A stretch of DNA of 64,000 nucleotides from an uncultured Bacteroidales bacterium (GTDB lineage Bacteria > Bacteroidota > Bacteroidia > Bacteroidales > UBA932): positions 62,001 through 126,000 of the forward strand of contig CAKUSP010000002.1 of assembly GCA_934680015.1 (NCBI GenBank), in the 5' to 3' direction. Made by a program: the position numbers and the translations under genes. Position 1 is the first letter of the stretch, and every line of letters starts with the position of its first letter. A model generated the notes under the pieces. It was given only the letters and a program-made list of their open reading frames with translations. It ran no database searches and was not told the DNA's origin. Positions 50,199 through 59,070 of this stretch are shown here, piece by piece.

Positions 50199-52577
50199 TT
50201 ATTTCTTTTTTACACACCTTACTTGTTGCCCGAATGTCTTTGCCGTGCCGGCTGCTATTTTTGCCGATCCGGTTGTAGTAGAAAACATTGCGTATTTTGC
50301 TTTTGTAGCATCCCCATCCTTATCGTCTGATGTCCAGAATAGGGAGGCCGCTGTTCCCATTAATAGTTTTCCAGTAGAATTGCTTATTTGTCCGCCTACT
50401 ACGAAGACTAATTTTTCTCCACTTGGAATGGTGAATGTGAGATCTGTATTTTTAGTCGCAACGAATGGGCATGCTGCGAGTTCCTCAACTTCCTTTGCGG
50501 ATGGCATTCTCCATGTCCCTGCAGGGGCTACAAGGGAACAAGGGTCTACATCGGAATTAGGAATATCGGTTAGCTTCTTGTATTTAGCTTCTTCTGGACC
50601 ATATGCTTTACCATCATAAGGAACATCAAGAATGGCGTATTTGCTCTTCCATGTGAAGTATGCTCCTTTTTCAGTAGGTTCAGCGAAGACATATTGTCCG
50701 TTTTTAAGAGTTAGAAAGCCCTCGCTCCAGTCCACTGACAATCCAGCTACAGGTGCTGGTCCCTGCTCAATGGTTTTGCCAGTGCTCTCGCCATCGACAT
50801 ATATAGTCCAGGTAACTTTCTTGTGTTCTGTGTTTTCTGGTATATTTAGTTCTACTGAAAGATTGTCTTTTGAAGCTGCATCACCTACTTCTATGCCATT
50901 CGAGCCTACCGCTTTTATGGCTACGCTTTCTCGGTCAGTATCGATGGTAACTTTTAGTTTGAAAGCATTGTAATCTTGAGCAGTCTTAGGAGAGTATGAC
51001 ATAAATATCACATAGTCCTTCATCTGTGGCTGAGTAAATGTAACGCCTGTAAAGATACTATTGACAAATAATTTCCAAGTTACGTCTTCTTTTTCTTCAT
51101 TTTCCGGAAGTTTGATGGTAACGGTGGTTTTATTGTTAGTAGCACCTACCTGCGTATATGCCCCTTTGCTCGATTCGAGGCCCACTTCGTAAAGCTGGAA
51201 TTCGCCTGGGTCAGTAACTATCGTGATAGGGGTTTCTTTGCTGCTTTCTATTACGGATGGTTCGTGAGATACATAACTAGGAAGCTTGATGTTTTTTACA
51301 CATCTTACAGAGGCAAGATTTTCTCCGACATAGTCGTAGCTTGGTGCCATAGAGTATTCTAAATTCGATGTGATTAAAAGTCCGTTATCTGCGTAATTAC
51401 TACCAAGACCCCACCAAGCTCCAGTCTGGTTTTTACCCATTAGAGAACCGGATGCTATGTTAACATATCCACTGAAAGGCAGGAACAGATCTGATCCTTT
51501 ATAGTGAACACCATTCACCCCTTCTACCATAGATGTGTTGTCGGTGTCCTCCATATAGTAGAGCATGCTAAGTTCTTCATATGAAGGAAGTCTAAAATTG
51601 GGGCTAAGCGCAGTACAAGGGTCTTCTCCGGCATTGGCCTTAATATCAGAGAGCGCTATCTGGACTTTTTCCGGATTATAAGCGTATCCTACGTAACTCT
51701 CATCAGATGGTACTCCAAGGATGCTTTCGTGTTTGAAAAAGTAGCCGCTTTCTTGTGGTTTGTCAGCGAGGGCGAATTTGCCGTCTTTTACCACGAGGTC
51801 AGCCTTGGCATAGAAGTAGGTGATGCCATCTTCTCCAAGCTCTATAAAAGCGCTTTCCTGCTGAGCAGAAGCAACTTCACTCCAATTATTCAGCTCTTTG
51901 TTATTTGCCAATTCGAGCGAAATCTTGACATCTTTTTCGCTAAAATTAGGTTCGATATGAAAGTCCACCTTTTCGGTTTTCTCCTCTATTTTCACTTCTT
52001 TACCTGCGACTCCATTTATAGAGATTCTGTATGCCCATGGGATGAAGGTAGTCTGTGCCGTAGATTTTAGCACAGGGTCTTCCAGTCTGAATTTGAGCGC
52101 GAAGTAATAGTCGCCACCATTGTATCCTATTGCCTGTGGCATATTGGTGCTTTGAAACTCGGAGAACACGTCTTTCACTTTCGATGGGTCAAGGTCTTGT
52201 GTAGCGGAAACTATTGTCTCCCAATTTTCTGTAGCATCAGAAGAGAACTCTACTGTGACACTTCGTCTGGCTGCTGTATGGTTTGCTTCTATAGTGATTT
52301 CTACACTTTCTGCAGCTTTATCGAATTCGACAATCTCACCTTCGGTCTCATCGTAATTGATGCGGTATCCCCATGAGATGTCGGTATTCTGTGATTTTGT
52401 TTCAACGACTTTTACCACTTTTTCAAGTGATAGAGTGTATGTGCCTCCCTCATAGGGAATAAGCTCCGGGATATCGGAGCTTTTGAAATTGGTGCTTGTC
52501 TGTGTGATCTCTTTCTCACAGGCAACCATAAAGATGGCCGAGATTCCTATCATCAGGCCTAATAGTTTTTTTTTCAT
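50199..52577 (-). CDS. Large lipoprotein with two BACON-like and two FISUMP-like domains
   Basis: 792 residues from ATG 52577. Lipobox MVAC puts the cysteine at 20, followed by EKE. Two copies of a BACON-like domain follow (about 31-133 and 141-250; FKSSDIPELIPYEGG and FQSTNMPQAIGYNGG). Then comes a FISUMP-like stretch with DPCTALSPNFRLPS, two Ig-like repeats containing VTWKLFVNS and VTWTIYVDG, and a second FISUMP-like stretch with DPCSLVAPAGTWRMPS, ending in QQVRCVKKK. The doubling of both types points to internal duplication. An in-frame ATG at 52601 would put eight residues before the signal peptide and is less likely. Its leader carries the conserved element at 52616-52693. Confidence 0.77.
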   Translation of the reverse strand: MKKKLLGLMIGISAIFMVACEKEITQTSTNFKSSDIPELIPYEGGTYTLSLEKVVKVVETKSQNTDISWGYRINYDETEGEIVEFDKAAESVEITIEANHTAARRSVTVEFSSDATENWETIVSATQDLDPSKVKDVFSEFQSTNMPQAIGYNGGDYYFALKFRLEDPVLKSTAQTTFIPWAYRISINGVAGKEVKIEEKTEKVDFHIEPNFSEKDVKISLELANNKELNNWSEVASAQQESAFIELGEDGITYFYAKADLVVKDGKFALADKPQESGYFFKHESILGVPSDESYVGYAYNPEKVQIALSDIKANAGEDPCTALSPNFRLPSYEELSMLYYMEDTDNTSMVEGVNGVHYKGSDLFLPFSGYVNIASGSLMGKNQTGAWWGLGSNYADNGLLITSNLEYSMAPSYDYVGENLASVRCVKNIKLPSYVSHEPSVIESSKETPITIVTDPGEFQLYEVGLESSKGAYTQVGATNNKTTVTIKLPENEEKEDVTWKLFVNSIFTGVTFTQPQMKDYVIFMSYSPKTAQDYNAFKLKVTIDTDRESVAIKAVGSNGIEVGDAASKDNLSVELNIPENTEHKKVTWTIYVDGESTGKTIEQGPAPVAGLSVDWSEGFLTLKNGQYVFAEPTEKGAYFTWKSKYAILDVPYDGKAYGPEEAKYKKLTDIPNSDVDPCSLVAPAGTWRMPSAKEVEELAACPFVATKNTDLTFTIPSGEKLVFVVGGQISNSTGKLLMGTAASLFWTSDDKDGDATKAKYAMFSTTTGSAKIAAGTAKTFGQQVRCVKKK

Positions 52578-52615
52578 ATAGTGATTGTATTGATAAAGCA
52601 AATACGAACTTCATA

Positions 52616-52693
52616 GTGTGCATTCGATCTATATTTATCATCTAATCAAGCGTATACATCTCCAGTACACTTTTTCTTACAAAAGAAATCTAA
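52616..52693 (-). other. Conserved non-coding element, copy 2, in the leader of the large lipoprotein gene
   Basis: It matches 28319-28395 in order and nearly in length. The minus strand shows a TTTCTT-ttgt-AAGAAA hairpin, then AGTGTAC-loop-GTATAC, then ATAGATCGAA and GCACAC. The GTGTAC/GTATAC stem differs from copy 1 by a G-U in place of a G-C, which keeps it pairable. It lies between a TATATTTG box at 52734-52741 and the ATG at 52577. Confidence 0.5.
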
Positions 52694-52733
52694 ATAAAGT
52701 ACAAGCCACTAACTGCTTTTGGTAATACGACCT

Positions 52734-52741
52734 CAAATATA
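52734..52741 (-). promoter_or_regulatory. Promoter -7 box of the large lipoprotein operon
   Basis: The minus strand reads TATATTTG, giving a leader of about 150 nt that contains the conserved element. Confidence 0.45.
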
Positions 52742-52831
52742 GTTATTATTACTTTTAAGAGGTGCTTTTTTTGTGAAAAAATTTTAAATTTTTGTAAAAA
52801 GAGGTTAGTCTTAGTTAGAATAGACTATCGA

Positions 52832-54478
52832 CTATGCGTTATTCAAGAGCGATTGAGCATTAGCAAGTGATTCTGGTGTAATGCTTTCTCCACTTAAAAG
52901 ACGTGCTATCTCTCTAAGTCTTTCGTTTTTGTCAAGTAGGCAGATAGTTGAGGTGACTTTGCCATTTTTTTCTTCTTTGCGAACCATATAGTGGGCATGT
53001 CCTTTGGCCGCCACTTGTGGTAGATGTGTTATGGCGAAAATCTGCATATTCTGTCCCATCTTACAGATGAGTTGTCCCATTTTATGAGCCACACTTCCGG
53101 ATACCCCGGTATCTATCTCGTCGAAGATCATGGTCGGCATATTCGCGTAGTGTGCCATCATCTCTTTAATGCATAGCATTATGCGGGAGAACTCTCCACC
53201 GGAAGCACATTTGGATAGTTCCGTAGGGGCGTTACCATTGGAGTCAAAAAGAAAGGTGCAGGACTCAAGCCCGTTTTCGCAAGGGGAACATTTTTTAAGT
53301 TCGGCTTTAAATACTGCCCTTTCAAGTTCTAGAGAGCGAATGCTTTTTTGTAACTCTGATGCTAACTCTCCAGCAGCATTTTGACGCTTTTCACTAAGTT
53401 CGGTTGCTATCTTAAAGTATTTTTCTTCTGCTTCTCGTGCCATCTTTTCGATGGAGCTTTCTTTAAATTCCAACTCGGAACTGTCAGACAGCGCTTTCCC
53501 GTAGTTTTCCTTAATCTTAATTAATCCCGCTATGTCTGCCACGCCGTGTTTTCGTAAAAGGGACAGCAGAAGAGAAATCCTATCCTCCACTTCTTCAAGT
53601 CTTTCGGCAGATACAGCAAGTGAGGCGTTCTTCTTGTCGACCTCATAGAATATATCTTCGAGTTCTATCCTGGCACTTTCCATCCTCTCGGCCAATTCGC
53701 TCGCTCCTTGAGTGAACTCGCTAACCTTTTCAAGCGCCCTGTAAGCGTCCTTTAGTTCTGCGCACACATTTTCCGCCTCTGACGCTTTTCCGAGAAGTTC
53801 TTTAATCTGTTCAGCACTTGCCAATTCTTTTTGCTCCGCTTCCAGTTCTTCGAGTTCACCATCTTTTAATCCGGCTTTTTCGAGTTGCTCCCACTGTGCG
53901 TGATTATAGTCCTCATTGGCCTTGTTTGCTTTTATTTGTTCTCTTATTTCGGCCAATTCCTTTTCGAGTTTTCTATATTCTGCCCACTGCGCGTGGCATT
54001 TTCCACATAAGTCATGAGTCCCGGCGAAGTAGTCTAGAAGCGAGAGTTGGAATGACTCTTTAGTGAGCGCTATATTCTGGTGCTGGGAGTGGATGTCTAT
54101 TAAGAATGAGGCCAATTCTGCCAATACCCCTACTGGCACAGGGGAATCATTGATAAAGGAGCGGGAGCGACCGCTGCGATTTACCACTCGTCTTATTAGA
54201 AGCGCTCCATCATCGAATTCGACATCCGCATTGTCTAGTATTTTACGGATGCTCCCATTTGTGTCCTTAACATCGAATTCAGCTTCTACTACTAGATTAT
54301 CAGCACCTTCGGAGATAAGTGTGGCATCTGCCTTGGCCCCTGTCAAGAGCGATAGTGCTCCGAGCAGAATAGACTTTCCCGCGCCGGTCTGTCCGGTAAT
54401 GATGATAAGACCCTCAGGAAAACTGATTTCCAAAGAGTCTATCAATACGTAATTTTCGATGTGTAAGGAACGTAACAT
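52832..54478 (-). CDS. recN: DNA repair protein RecN
   Basis: 548 residues. The N-terminal Walker A is GQTGAGKSILLGAL (near 29-42), a coiled coil spans about 165-370, and the C-terminal half has the ABC signature CASGGEFSRIMLCIK and Walker B TMIFDEIDTG. RecN is an SMC-like ATPase that gathers broken DNA ends before recombination repair. It is the last gene of a run with the omega-like subunit 4 bp upstream. Bacteroidota usually carry coaBC and another gene between these two; both are missing here. Confidence 0.96.
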   Translation of the reverse strand: MLRSLHIENYVLIDSLEISFPEGLIIITGQTGAGKSILLGALSLLTGAKADATLISEGADNLVVEAEFDVKDTNGSIRKILDNADVEFDDGALLIRRVVNRSGRSRSFINDSPVPVGVLAELASFLIDIHSQHQNIALTKESFQLSLLDYFAGTHDLCGKCHAQWAEYRKLEKELAEIREQIKANKANEDYNHAQWEQLEKAGLKDGELEELEAEQKELASAEQIKELLGKASEAENVCAELKDAYRALEKVSEFTQGASELAERMESARIELEDIFYEVDKKNASLAVSAERLEEVEDRISLLLSLLRKHGVADIAGLIKIKENYGKALSDSSELEFKESSIEKMAREAEEKYFKIATELSEKRQNAAGELASELQKSIRSLELERAVFKAELKKCSPCENGLESCTFLFDSNGNAPTELSKCASGGEFSRIMLCIKEMMAHYANMPTMIFDEIDTGVSGSVAHKMGQLICKMGQNMQIFAITHLPQVAAKGHAHYMVRKEEKNGKVTSTICLLDKNERLREIARLLSGESITPESLANAQSLLNNA

Positions 54479-54481
54479 CGA

Positions 54482-54808
54482 TTATTTGTTTTTCTCGTCA
54501 GAGTGAGCCTTGCGGAAGACAAGTTCTCCATTCTGATATTCGGATATTGCTATAAGATCGGGTTTAGGAAGTTTCTCATAGTACATAGAGATTTCGATTT
54601 GCTCTTTATTCTCAAACACTTCTTCCATATTATCCCTTTCTGTTTTGAATTCTTCGAGTTTATGTGTAATCTCCTTTTTTTCGGCGAGTGAAATCTGGTT
54701 AGCTCTCTTGGAGAGGATTACCACAGTTTCATAAAGATTTCCAGTTTCTTTTACCAAATCGCGAGTGTCGCGTGTGATGGTGTTTGTAGGTACTTTTTTT
54801 AAATCCAT
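54482..54808 (-). CDS. rpoZ: RNA polymerase omega-like subunit (Bacteroidota type)
   Basis: 108 residues. The core NLYETVVILSKRANQIS matches the omega/Rpb6 helix that clamps the beta-prime C-terminus, and EQIEISMYYEKLPKPDLIAI is typical of the Bacteroidota form. It helps assemble and stabilise RNA polymerase. It lies between bamD (124 bp upstream) and recN. The family is diverged from proteobacterial RpoZ, so similarity is clearest to other Bacteroidota members. Confidence 0.82.
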   Translation of the reverse strand: MDLKKVPTNTITRDTRDLVKETGNLYETVVILSKRANQISLAEKKEITHKLEEFKTERDNMEEVFENKEQIEISMYYEKLPKPDLIAISEYQNGELVFRKAHSDEKNK

Positions 54809-54932
54809 GATAGTATATAATTCTATAACTTAAGTTCTGGAAGCTATATCCGAGCCATACAAAACCAATAACGGCTCAAGATATCCCCCTAACTTTATTA
54901 CGATAGCGCATTAAGCACAAGTTTCAAAAAAA

Positions 54933-55718
54933 TTATTCTTTTTTCCTGACTTTTTTATAAAGCGCGTCTAACTCCTTTCTGTATTTCGATTCCGGATATT
55001 CTTCTATGAAATTCAGGTAGTCATCCACAAATACCAGATAACGCTCTTTTTGTTTGGAGGCTACGCTCAGCAGGGCATATTTGTACGAAGACATGGTCGT
55101 ATAGTATAGAATATCTTCACGGTACCGGTTATCAGCATTATCTTTTAACACATTCTTAAGAGCTACTCTTGACGCTTTGTAGTCTTCCATAGTATAGTAA
55201 AGTTTGGCATTTTCATAAGCCTTACGATCCAGCCTATCGGATAGGTCATCGAGCATTCTATTACAGATAGCTACATTAGGGGAGTGAATATGTGCTGTCT
55301 TATACTCACTTATGGCTTTTATGGCCTTATAGGTAGGGGCCTGATCCAGTTCGTACCTTAAAGTGCTTCTATACAAGCAATCTATCCTAAGAAATTCTGC
55401 CGATTCAGCGAATGGACTGGCAGGATAATTCTCCATAAAATGCTCTAGGTTCGACTCTGCCGTGTAGAAGTCCTTTTGATTATAGTTACTTAGGGCCCAA
55501 TAGAAATTAACCGTGTCATCTCTCTCTGTTCCTTGCGTAAGCATAGAAAGAGATTCGAAAAGTTGTGCAGCCTTTCCATATTTACCTTTATTGAAGTAAT
55601 CGAATGCTGCCGTATATTTAGCATCAGTATCTCCACTAGTTAGCAACTCTTCGTACTGAGACTTACACCCAGCCATCGCTACTATGCCTATGGCTATTAA
55701 TATTCCTTTATAGTTCAT
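54933..55718 (-). CDS. bamD: Outer-membrane assembly lipoprotein BamD
   Basis: 261 residues. Lipobox MAGC puts the cysteine at 18. The rest is a TPR-like helical solenoid (YFNKGKYGKAAQLFESL, FYWALSNYNQKDFYTAESNL), the usual BamD layout, ending in a basic tail. It supports insertion of beta-barrels such as the receptors and porins encoded here, together with BamA. It starts 18 bp after trxB, on the same strand. Confidence 0.9.
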   Translation of the reverse strand: MNYKGILIAIGIVAMAGCKSQYEELLTSGDTDAKYTAAFDYFNKGKYGKAAQLFESLSMLTQGTERDDTVNFYWALSNYNQKDFYTAESNLEHFMENYPASPFAESAEFLRIDCLYRSTLRYELDQAPTYKAIKAISEYKTAHIHSPNVAICNRMLDDLSDRLDRKAYENAKLYYTMEDYKASRVALKNVLKDNADNRYREDILYYTTMSSYKYALLSVASKQKERYLVFVDDYLNFIEEYPESKYRKELDALYKKVRKKE

Positions 55719-55736
55719 CTTTTGTTTAAAATAAAC

Positions 55737-56648
55737 CTAATTTTTAATATATTTTTCTGCTTCAAGAGCCGCGCGACATCCATCCGCTGCAGCCGTAATA
55801 GCTTGTCTAAAATCAGTAACACGCACATCGCCGGCGACAAATACTCCTTCTTTGCTCGTCTTTACCCCGTCGGAGATGATATAGCCATCCTCGTTAAGGG
55901 CCAATGCACCTCCTAACCATTCGGTATTAGGGTGATGGCCAATGGCTAGGAAAAAGCCGTCGATCTTTATTTCAAAAATCTCGCCATTGCCACGCTTTAG
56001 GCTCACTCCATTTACACCCATTGCATCTCCCAAGATCTCTTTAGTGGTGCAGTCAAAAAGAATCTCAATGTTCTGGATACGCATGACTTTTGCTTTCATG
56101 GCTTCCGAGGCCCGAAGATAGTCTTTTCTAACTATCATATACACTTTAGACGCTATACCGCTAAGATACATTGCTTCTTCGCAGGCGCTATCACCTCCAC
56201 CTACCACTGCGACAACCTTATCTTTGTAGAAAAAGCCATCGCAAGTAGCGCATGCCGATACTCCCATTCCGCGGAATTTTTTTTCGCTTTCTAGACCGAG
56301 ATATTTGGCACTCGCCCCAGTAGCTATGATAAGAGTTTGGAATTCAAGAATATCTCCGTTTCTAAGTGTCACTGTTCGTTTTATAAGGTCACAACTTTGT
56401 GCGACACCACTAAGAAGAGTAGTGCCAAGATTACGAGCTTGGCTACGCATATTCTCCATGAGAGTTATGGCATCTATTCCATTTTCAAAGCCTGGGTAAT
56501 TTTCTACCTTGGAGGTGGTAATGAGTTGTCCGCCAGGCTGTGGCCCTTCGACTAATACTGGAGATAGAGCCGCTCTGCACGCATAAATGGCGGCTGTATA
56601 TCCTGCTGGACCTCCGCCTATAATAAGGCATTTTATCTTATCGCTCAT
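55737..56648 (-). CDS. trxB: Thioredoxin-disulfide reductase
   Basis: 303 residues from ATG 56648. FAD-binding GGGPAGYTAA is at the N-terminus, the redox pair sits in ACATCDGFF, the NADPH-binding GGGDSACEEA follows, and GVFVAGDVR completes the FAD site near the C-terminus. It reduces thioredoxin with NADPH. The start is fixed by a 4-bp ATGA overlap with the miaB stop; a slightly longer frame upstream would lie wholly in miaB. Confidence 0.95.
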   Translation of the reverse strand: MSDKIKCLIIGGGPAGYTAAIYACRAALSPVLVEGPQPGGQLITTSKVENYPGFENGIDAITLMENMRSQARNLGTTLLSGVAQSCDLIKRTVTLRNGDILEFQTLIIATGASAKYLGLESEKKFRGMGVSACATCDGFFYKDKVVAVVGGGDSACEEAMYLSGIASKVYMIVRKDYLRASEAMKAKVMRIQNIEILFDCTTKEILGDAMGVNGVSLKRGNGEIFEIKIDGFFLAIGHHPNTEWLGGALALNEDGYIISDGVKTSKEGVFVAGDVRVTDFRQAITAAADGCRAALEAEKYIKN

Positions 56649-57949
56649 ATTGCTTCTTCGCATAAAAGAGTAGCCTGTGTGCAGTCTTTGACTTTAACTT
56701 TAACATAGTCTCCTGCTTCGTGAGTGTTATCTGTCCATACACAGACCTTGTTTGTACTGGTGCGTCCGCATAGTTGGTCATCGCTTTTTTTAGATTTACC
56801 TTCCACCAGTACTTCGAACACTTTGCCTATGTCTTTTCGGTTGCTTTCAAGTGAAAGTGTGTTTTGAAGAGCTATTATTTCGTTTAGACGCCGTGTCTTT
56901 TCGTCCAATGGCACATCGTCGGCATATTTTTTTGCAGCAAGAGTGCCAGGCCTTTCCGAATAATAGAACATATAGGCAGCATCGAACCCTACTTCTTTAA
57001 AAAGTGAAAGGGTATCGTGATGATCGTCCAATGTCTCTGAACAGAATCCGGCTATCACATCAGTAGTTATGGCACAGTCAGGGATTATTTCTCTTATTTT
57101 TTTTACTCTATTTAGATATCCTTCTCTCGTGTAGCGTCGCCTCATTTTCTCCAATATACGATCGGACCCTGACTGCACAGGCAAGTGTATGTGATGGCAG
57201 ATGTTAGGATACTTGGCAATGATCTGTATCACTTCATCAGAAATGTCCTGTGGGTTGGATGTGGAGAATCTTACTCGAAGTAGAGGACTTACCTGCGCTA
57301 CCATTTCAAGCAGTTTTGCGAATGTAATGTCTTCAAATCTGTAGGAATCTACATTCTGCCCTAAAAGTGTCACCTCCCTGTAGCCCTTGCTAAAGCATTC
57401 GCAGGCTTCTCTAACTATGCTTTTTGCATCCCTGCTTCTTTCTGTCCCGCGTGTATAAGGTACGACGCAGTAGGAGCATACATTATTACATCCGCGCATT
57501 ATGGAGATAAAAGCACTTACTCCGTTTTTGTCTATCCTCACGGGAGATATGTCCGAATAGGTTTCTTCCCGAGACAGGATTACATCTATCTGTGGATGAC
57601 CTTCACTAGCCGCTTCCAAAAGTTCGGGTAATTTTCTGTAAGTGTCAGGCCCTGCTACTATATCCACTTTTCCGCTACTTAGCAACTGTTCTTTCATTCT
57701 TTCTGCCATGCAGCCGAGAATGCCAATTATGACTTCCCGATCGCGGCGTTGAAGCACGAATTGTTCTATTCTTCCAAGAATTCGCTGCTCTGCATTGTCT
57801 CGTATGGAGCAGGTATTGGCCATTATGATGTCGGCGCTATCTATATCCTCCGTGCGGGTATATCCGTTTTTTTCAAGGATGGAGAAAATAACCTCGGTGT
57901 CGGCCACATTCATCTGGCATCCGTATGTTTCTATATATACTTTTTTCAT
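56645..57949 (-). CDS. miaB: tRNA-2-methylthio-N6-dimethylallyladenosine synthase MiaB
   Basis: 434 residues from ATG 57949. The N-terminal domain begins VYIETYGCQMN with a cluster cysteine, the radical-SAM motif is CNNVCSYC, and a TRAM domain ends the protein. It adds the methylthio group at A37 of tRNAs that read codons starting with U. A TTG further upstream (57970) is rejected because the -7 box at 57968-57975 overlaps it. It heads the run miaB-trxB-bamD-rpoZ-recN. Confidence 0.95.
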   Translation of the reverse strand: MKKVYIETYGCQMNVADTEVIFSILEKNGYTRTEDIDSADIIMANTCSIRDNAEQRILGRIEQFVLQRRDREVIIGILGCMAERMKEQLLSSGKVDIVAGPDTYRKLPELLEAASEGHPQIDVILSREETYSDISPVRIDKNGVSAFISIMRGCNNVCSYCVVPYTRGTERSRDAKSIVREACECFSKGYREVTLLGQNVDSYRFEDITFAKLLEMVAQVSPLLRVRFSTSNPQDISDEVIQIIAKYPNICHHIHLPVQSGSDRILEKMRRRYTREGYLNRVKKIREIIPDCAITTDVIAGFCSETLDDHHDTLSLFKEVGFDAAYMFYYSERPGTLAAKKYADDVPLDEKTRRLNEIIALQNTLSLESNRKDIGKVFEVLVEGKSKKSDDQLCGRTSTNKVCVWTDNTHEAGDYVKVKVKDCTQATLLCEEAI

Positions 57950-57967
57950 TTTGATTCCATTCGTCTT

Positions 57968-57975
57968 CAAAGATA
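57968..57975 (-). promoter_or_regulatory. Promoter -7 box of the miaB operon
   Basis: The minus strand reads TATCTTTG, 18 nt before the ATG at 57949. Thirteen bp separate it from a facing plus-strand box, so RNA polymerase could not occupy both at once. Confidence 0.6.
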
Positions 57976-57988
57976 CTATAAAAGTTCG

Positions 57989-57996
57989 TATCTTTG
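57989..57996 (+). promoter_or_regulatory. Promoter -7 box of the small lipoprotein gene
   Basis: TATCTTTG matches TAnnTTTG and ends 4 nt before the ATG at 58001, implying a leaderless or nearly leaderless transcript. Confidence 0.6.
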
Positions 57997-58000
57997 GAAG

Positions 58001-58435
58001 ATGAAAAAGATTTTTGCAGTATTACTTGCGTTTTTATGCCTTTATTCTTGTTCCACGTACAAGGATATAAAAATTAATTCGGTTCAAGTGGAAAAAGTTT
58101 CCATGTTCTCTGATCCTTGGAACGCGACCATTGCGGTGGAAATAGATAATCCTACTATGACACTGAATGTAATAGAGGCTATAGGTGTAGTCAAGATAGC
58201 TGGAGATAAAGCTCTCGATGTGGTTTGCGAACCATTTGTGCTGGCAGGTCATAGTTGCCAGACTTATCAGTTGGATTTAACTGCAGCACTAGTCGAAGGC
58301 TTCGGCATGTCTTCTATAATGCGTCTTTTTCAGTCACAGGATTTTAGCAAGGTAACTCTTGACTTGGAGCTTATAGTAAAAGACCCATTGGGTATTAAGC
58401 ATACGAAAGTCATGAAAGATATTTCATTGTTATGA
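58001..58435 (+). CDS. Small lipoprotein, LEA-type-2-like
   Basis: 144 residues from ATG 58001. Lipobox LYSC puts the cysteine at 16. The mature part is one beta-sandwich-like domain (WNATIAVEIDNPTMTLNVIEAIGVVKI resembles LEA/WHy domains). No function is known. A reading frame starting at 57749 is rejected because it overlaps miaB and has the promoter box inside it. It overlaps the SPOR-domain gene by 4 bp. Confidence 0.8.
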   Translation: MKKIFAVLLAFLCLYSCSTYKDIKINSVQVEKVSMFSDPWNATIAVEIDNPTMTLNVIEAIGVVKIAGDKALDVVCEPFVLAGHSCQTYQLDLTAALVEGFGMSSIMRLFQSQDFSKVTLDLELIVKDPLGIKHTKVMKDISLL

Positions 58436-59070
58436 AACGATTGGCAGTTATAGTATTTACAAGTGTATTGTGCGCAGGTAGGCTCTTTGCGCAAGTAGAT
58501 TCGCTTTTTCGGACGGACTCATTGACTCAAGTTTCAGATTCTTTGATGTTGGCTCCAGAAGGTTTTGAGTATAAGGACAGTATAGTATATATTCCAGTCA
58601 GTAGATTAACAGATTCTCTTAAGGGTAAGGATGTTTTTGAGATGATGTCCGGGAAGGTAGTCATAAATCAAAGCCCTGCATTGGAATCTGCAGCACGTCA
58701 GAAGATTGACTCTAATTTTGCAGATGCTCTCGAGACGGAAGGTTATCGCATAAGGATTTTCTTTGACAATCGTCAAGATGCTAGAGAAGAATCGGAGAAT
58801 GCTCAAAAGCGCTTCGCGAAGTTATACCCCGGTTATAGCACATACCGAACTTTCATATACCCTAATTTCAAAGTGACGGTGGGGGATTTTAGAACGAAAG
58901 CAGAAGCTCAAGTGGCTTTAAAACATATCGTTAAGAATTTCCCTAATGCTTTTGTAGTAAAAGAAAGAATGAAATTCCCTGTGATCGATCAAAGAGAATT
59001 ATACACGGTGGACACAGTAAGAGTACTTGTCCCAATAAAGTTAGAAATACCCATAGAAGAGAAGAAATAA
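58432..59070 (+). CDS. SPOR-domain protein
   Basis: 212 residues. A signal peptide (about 1-20) precedes a short linker and a C-terminal SPOR-like domain (about 98-185; GYRIRIFFDNRQDARE, FKVTVGDFRTKAEAQVALKHI) of the type that binds septal peptidoglycan. It is likely periplasmic and involved in cell division or envelope remodelling. It overlaps the lipoprotein gene upstream and abuts rpoN, so the three are expressed together. Confidence 0.82.
   Translation: MKRLAVIVFTSVLCAGRLFAQVDSLFRTDSLTQVSDSLMLAPEGFEYKDSIVYIPVSRLTDSLKGKDVFEMMSGKVVINQSPALESAARQKIDSNFADALETEGYRIRIFFDNRQDAREESENAQKRFAKLYPGYSTYRTFIYPNFKVTVGDFRTKAEAQVALKHIVKNFPNAFVVKERMKFPVIDQRELYTVDTVRVLVPIKLEIPIEEKK

Noticed and set aside
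57749..58000. Extended N-terminus of the 58001 lipoprotein
   Set aside because: It overlaps miaB and contains the promoter box; the lipobox fits only the start at 58001.
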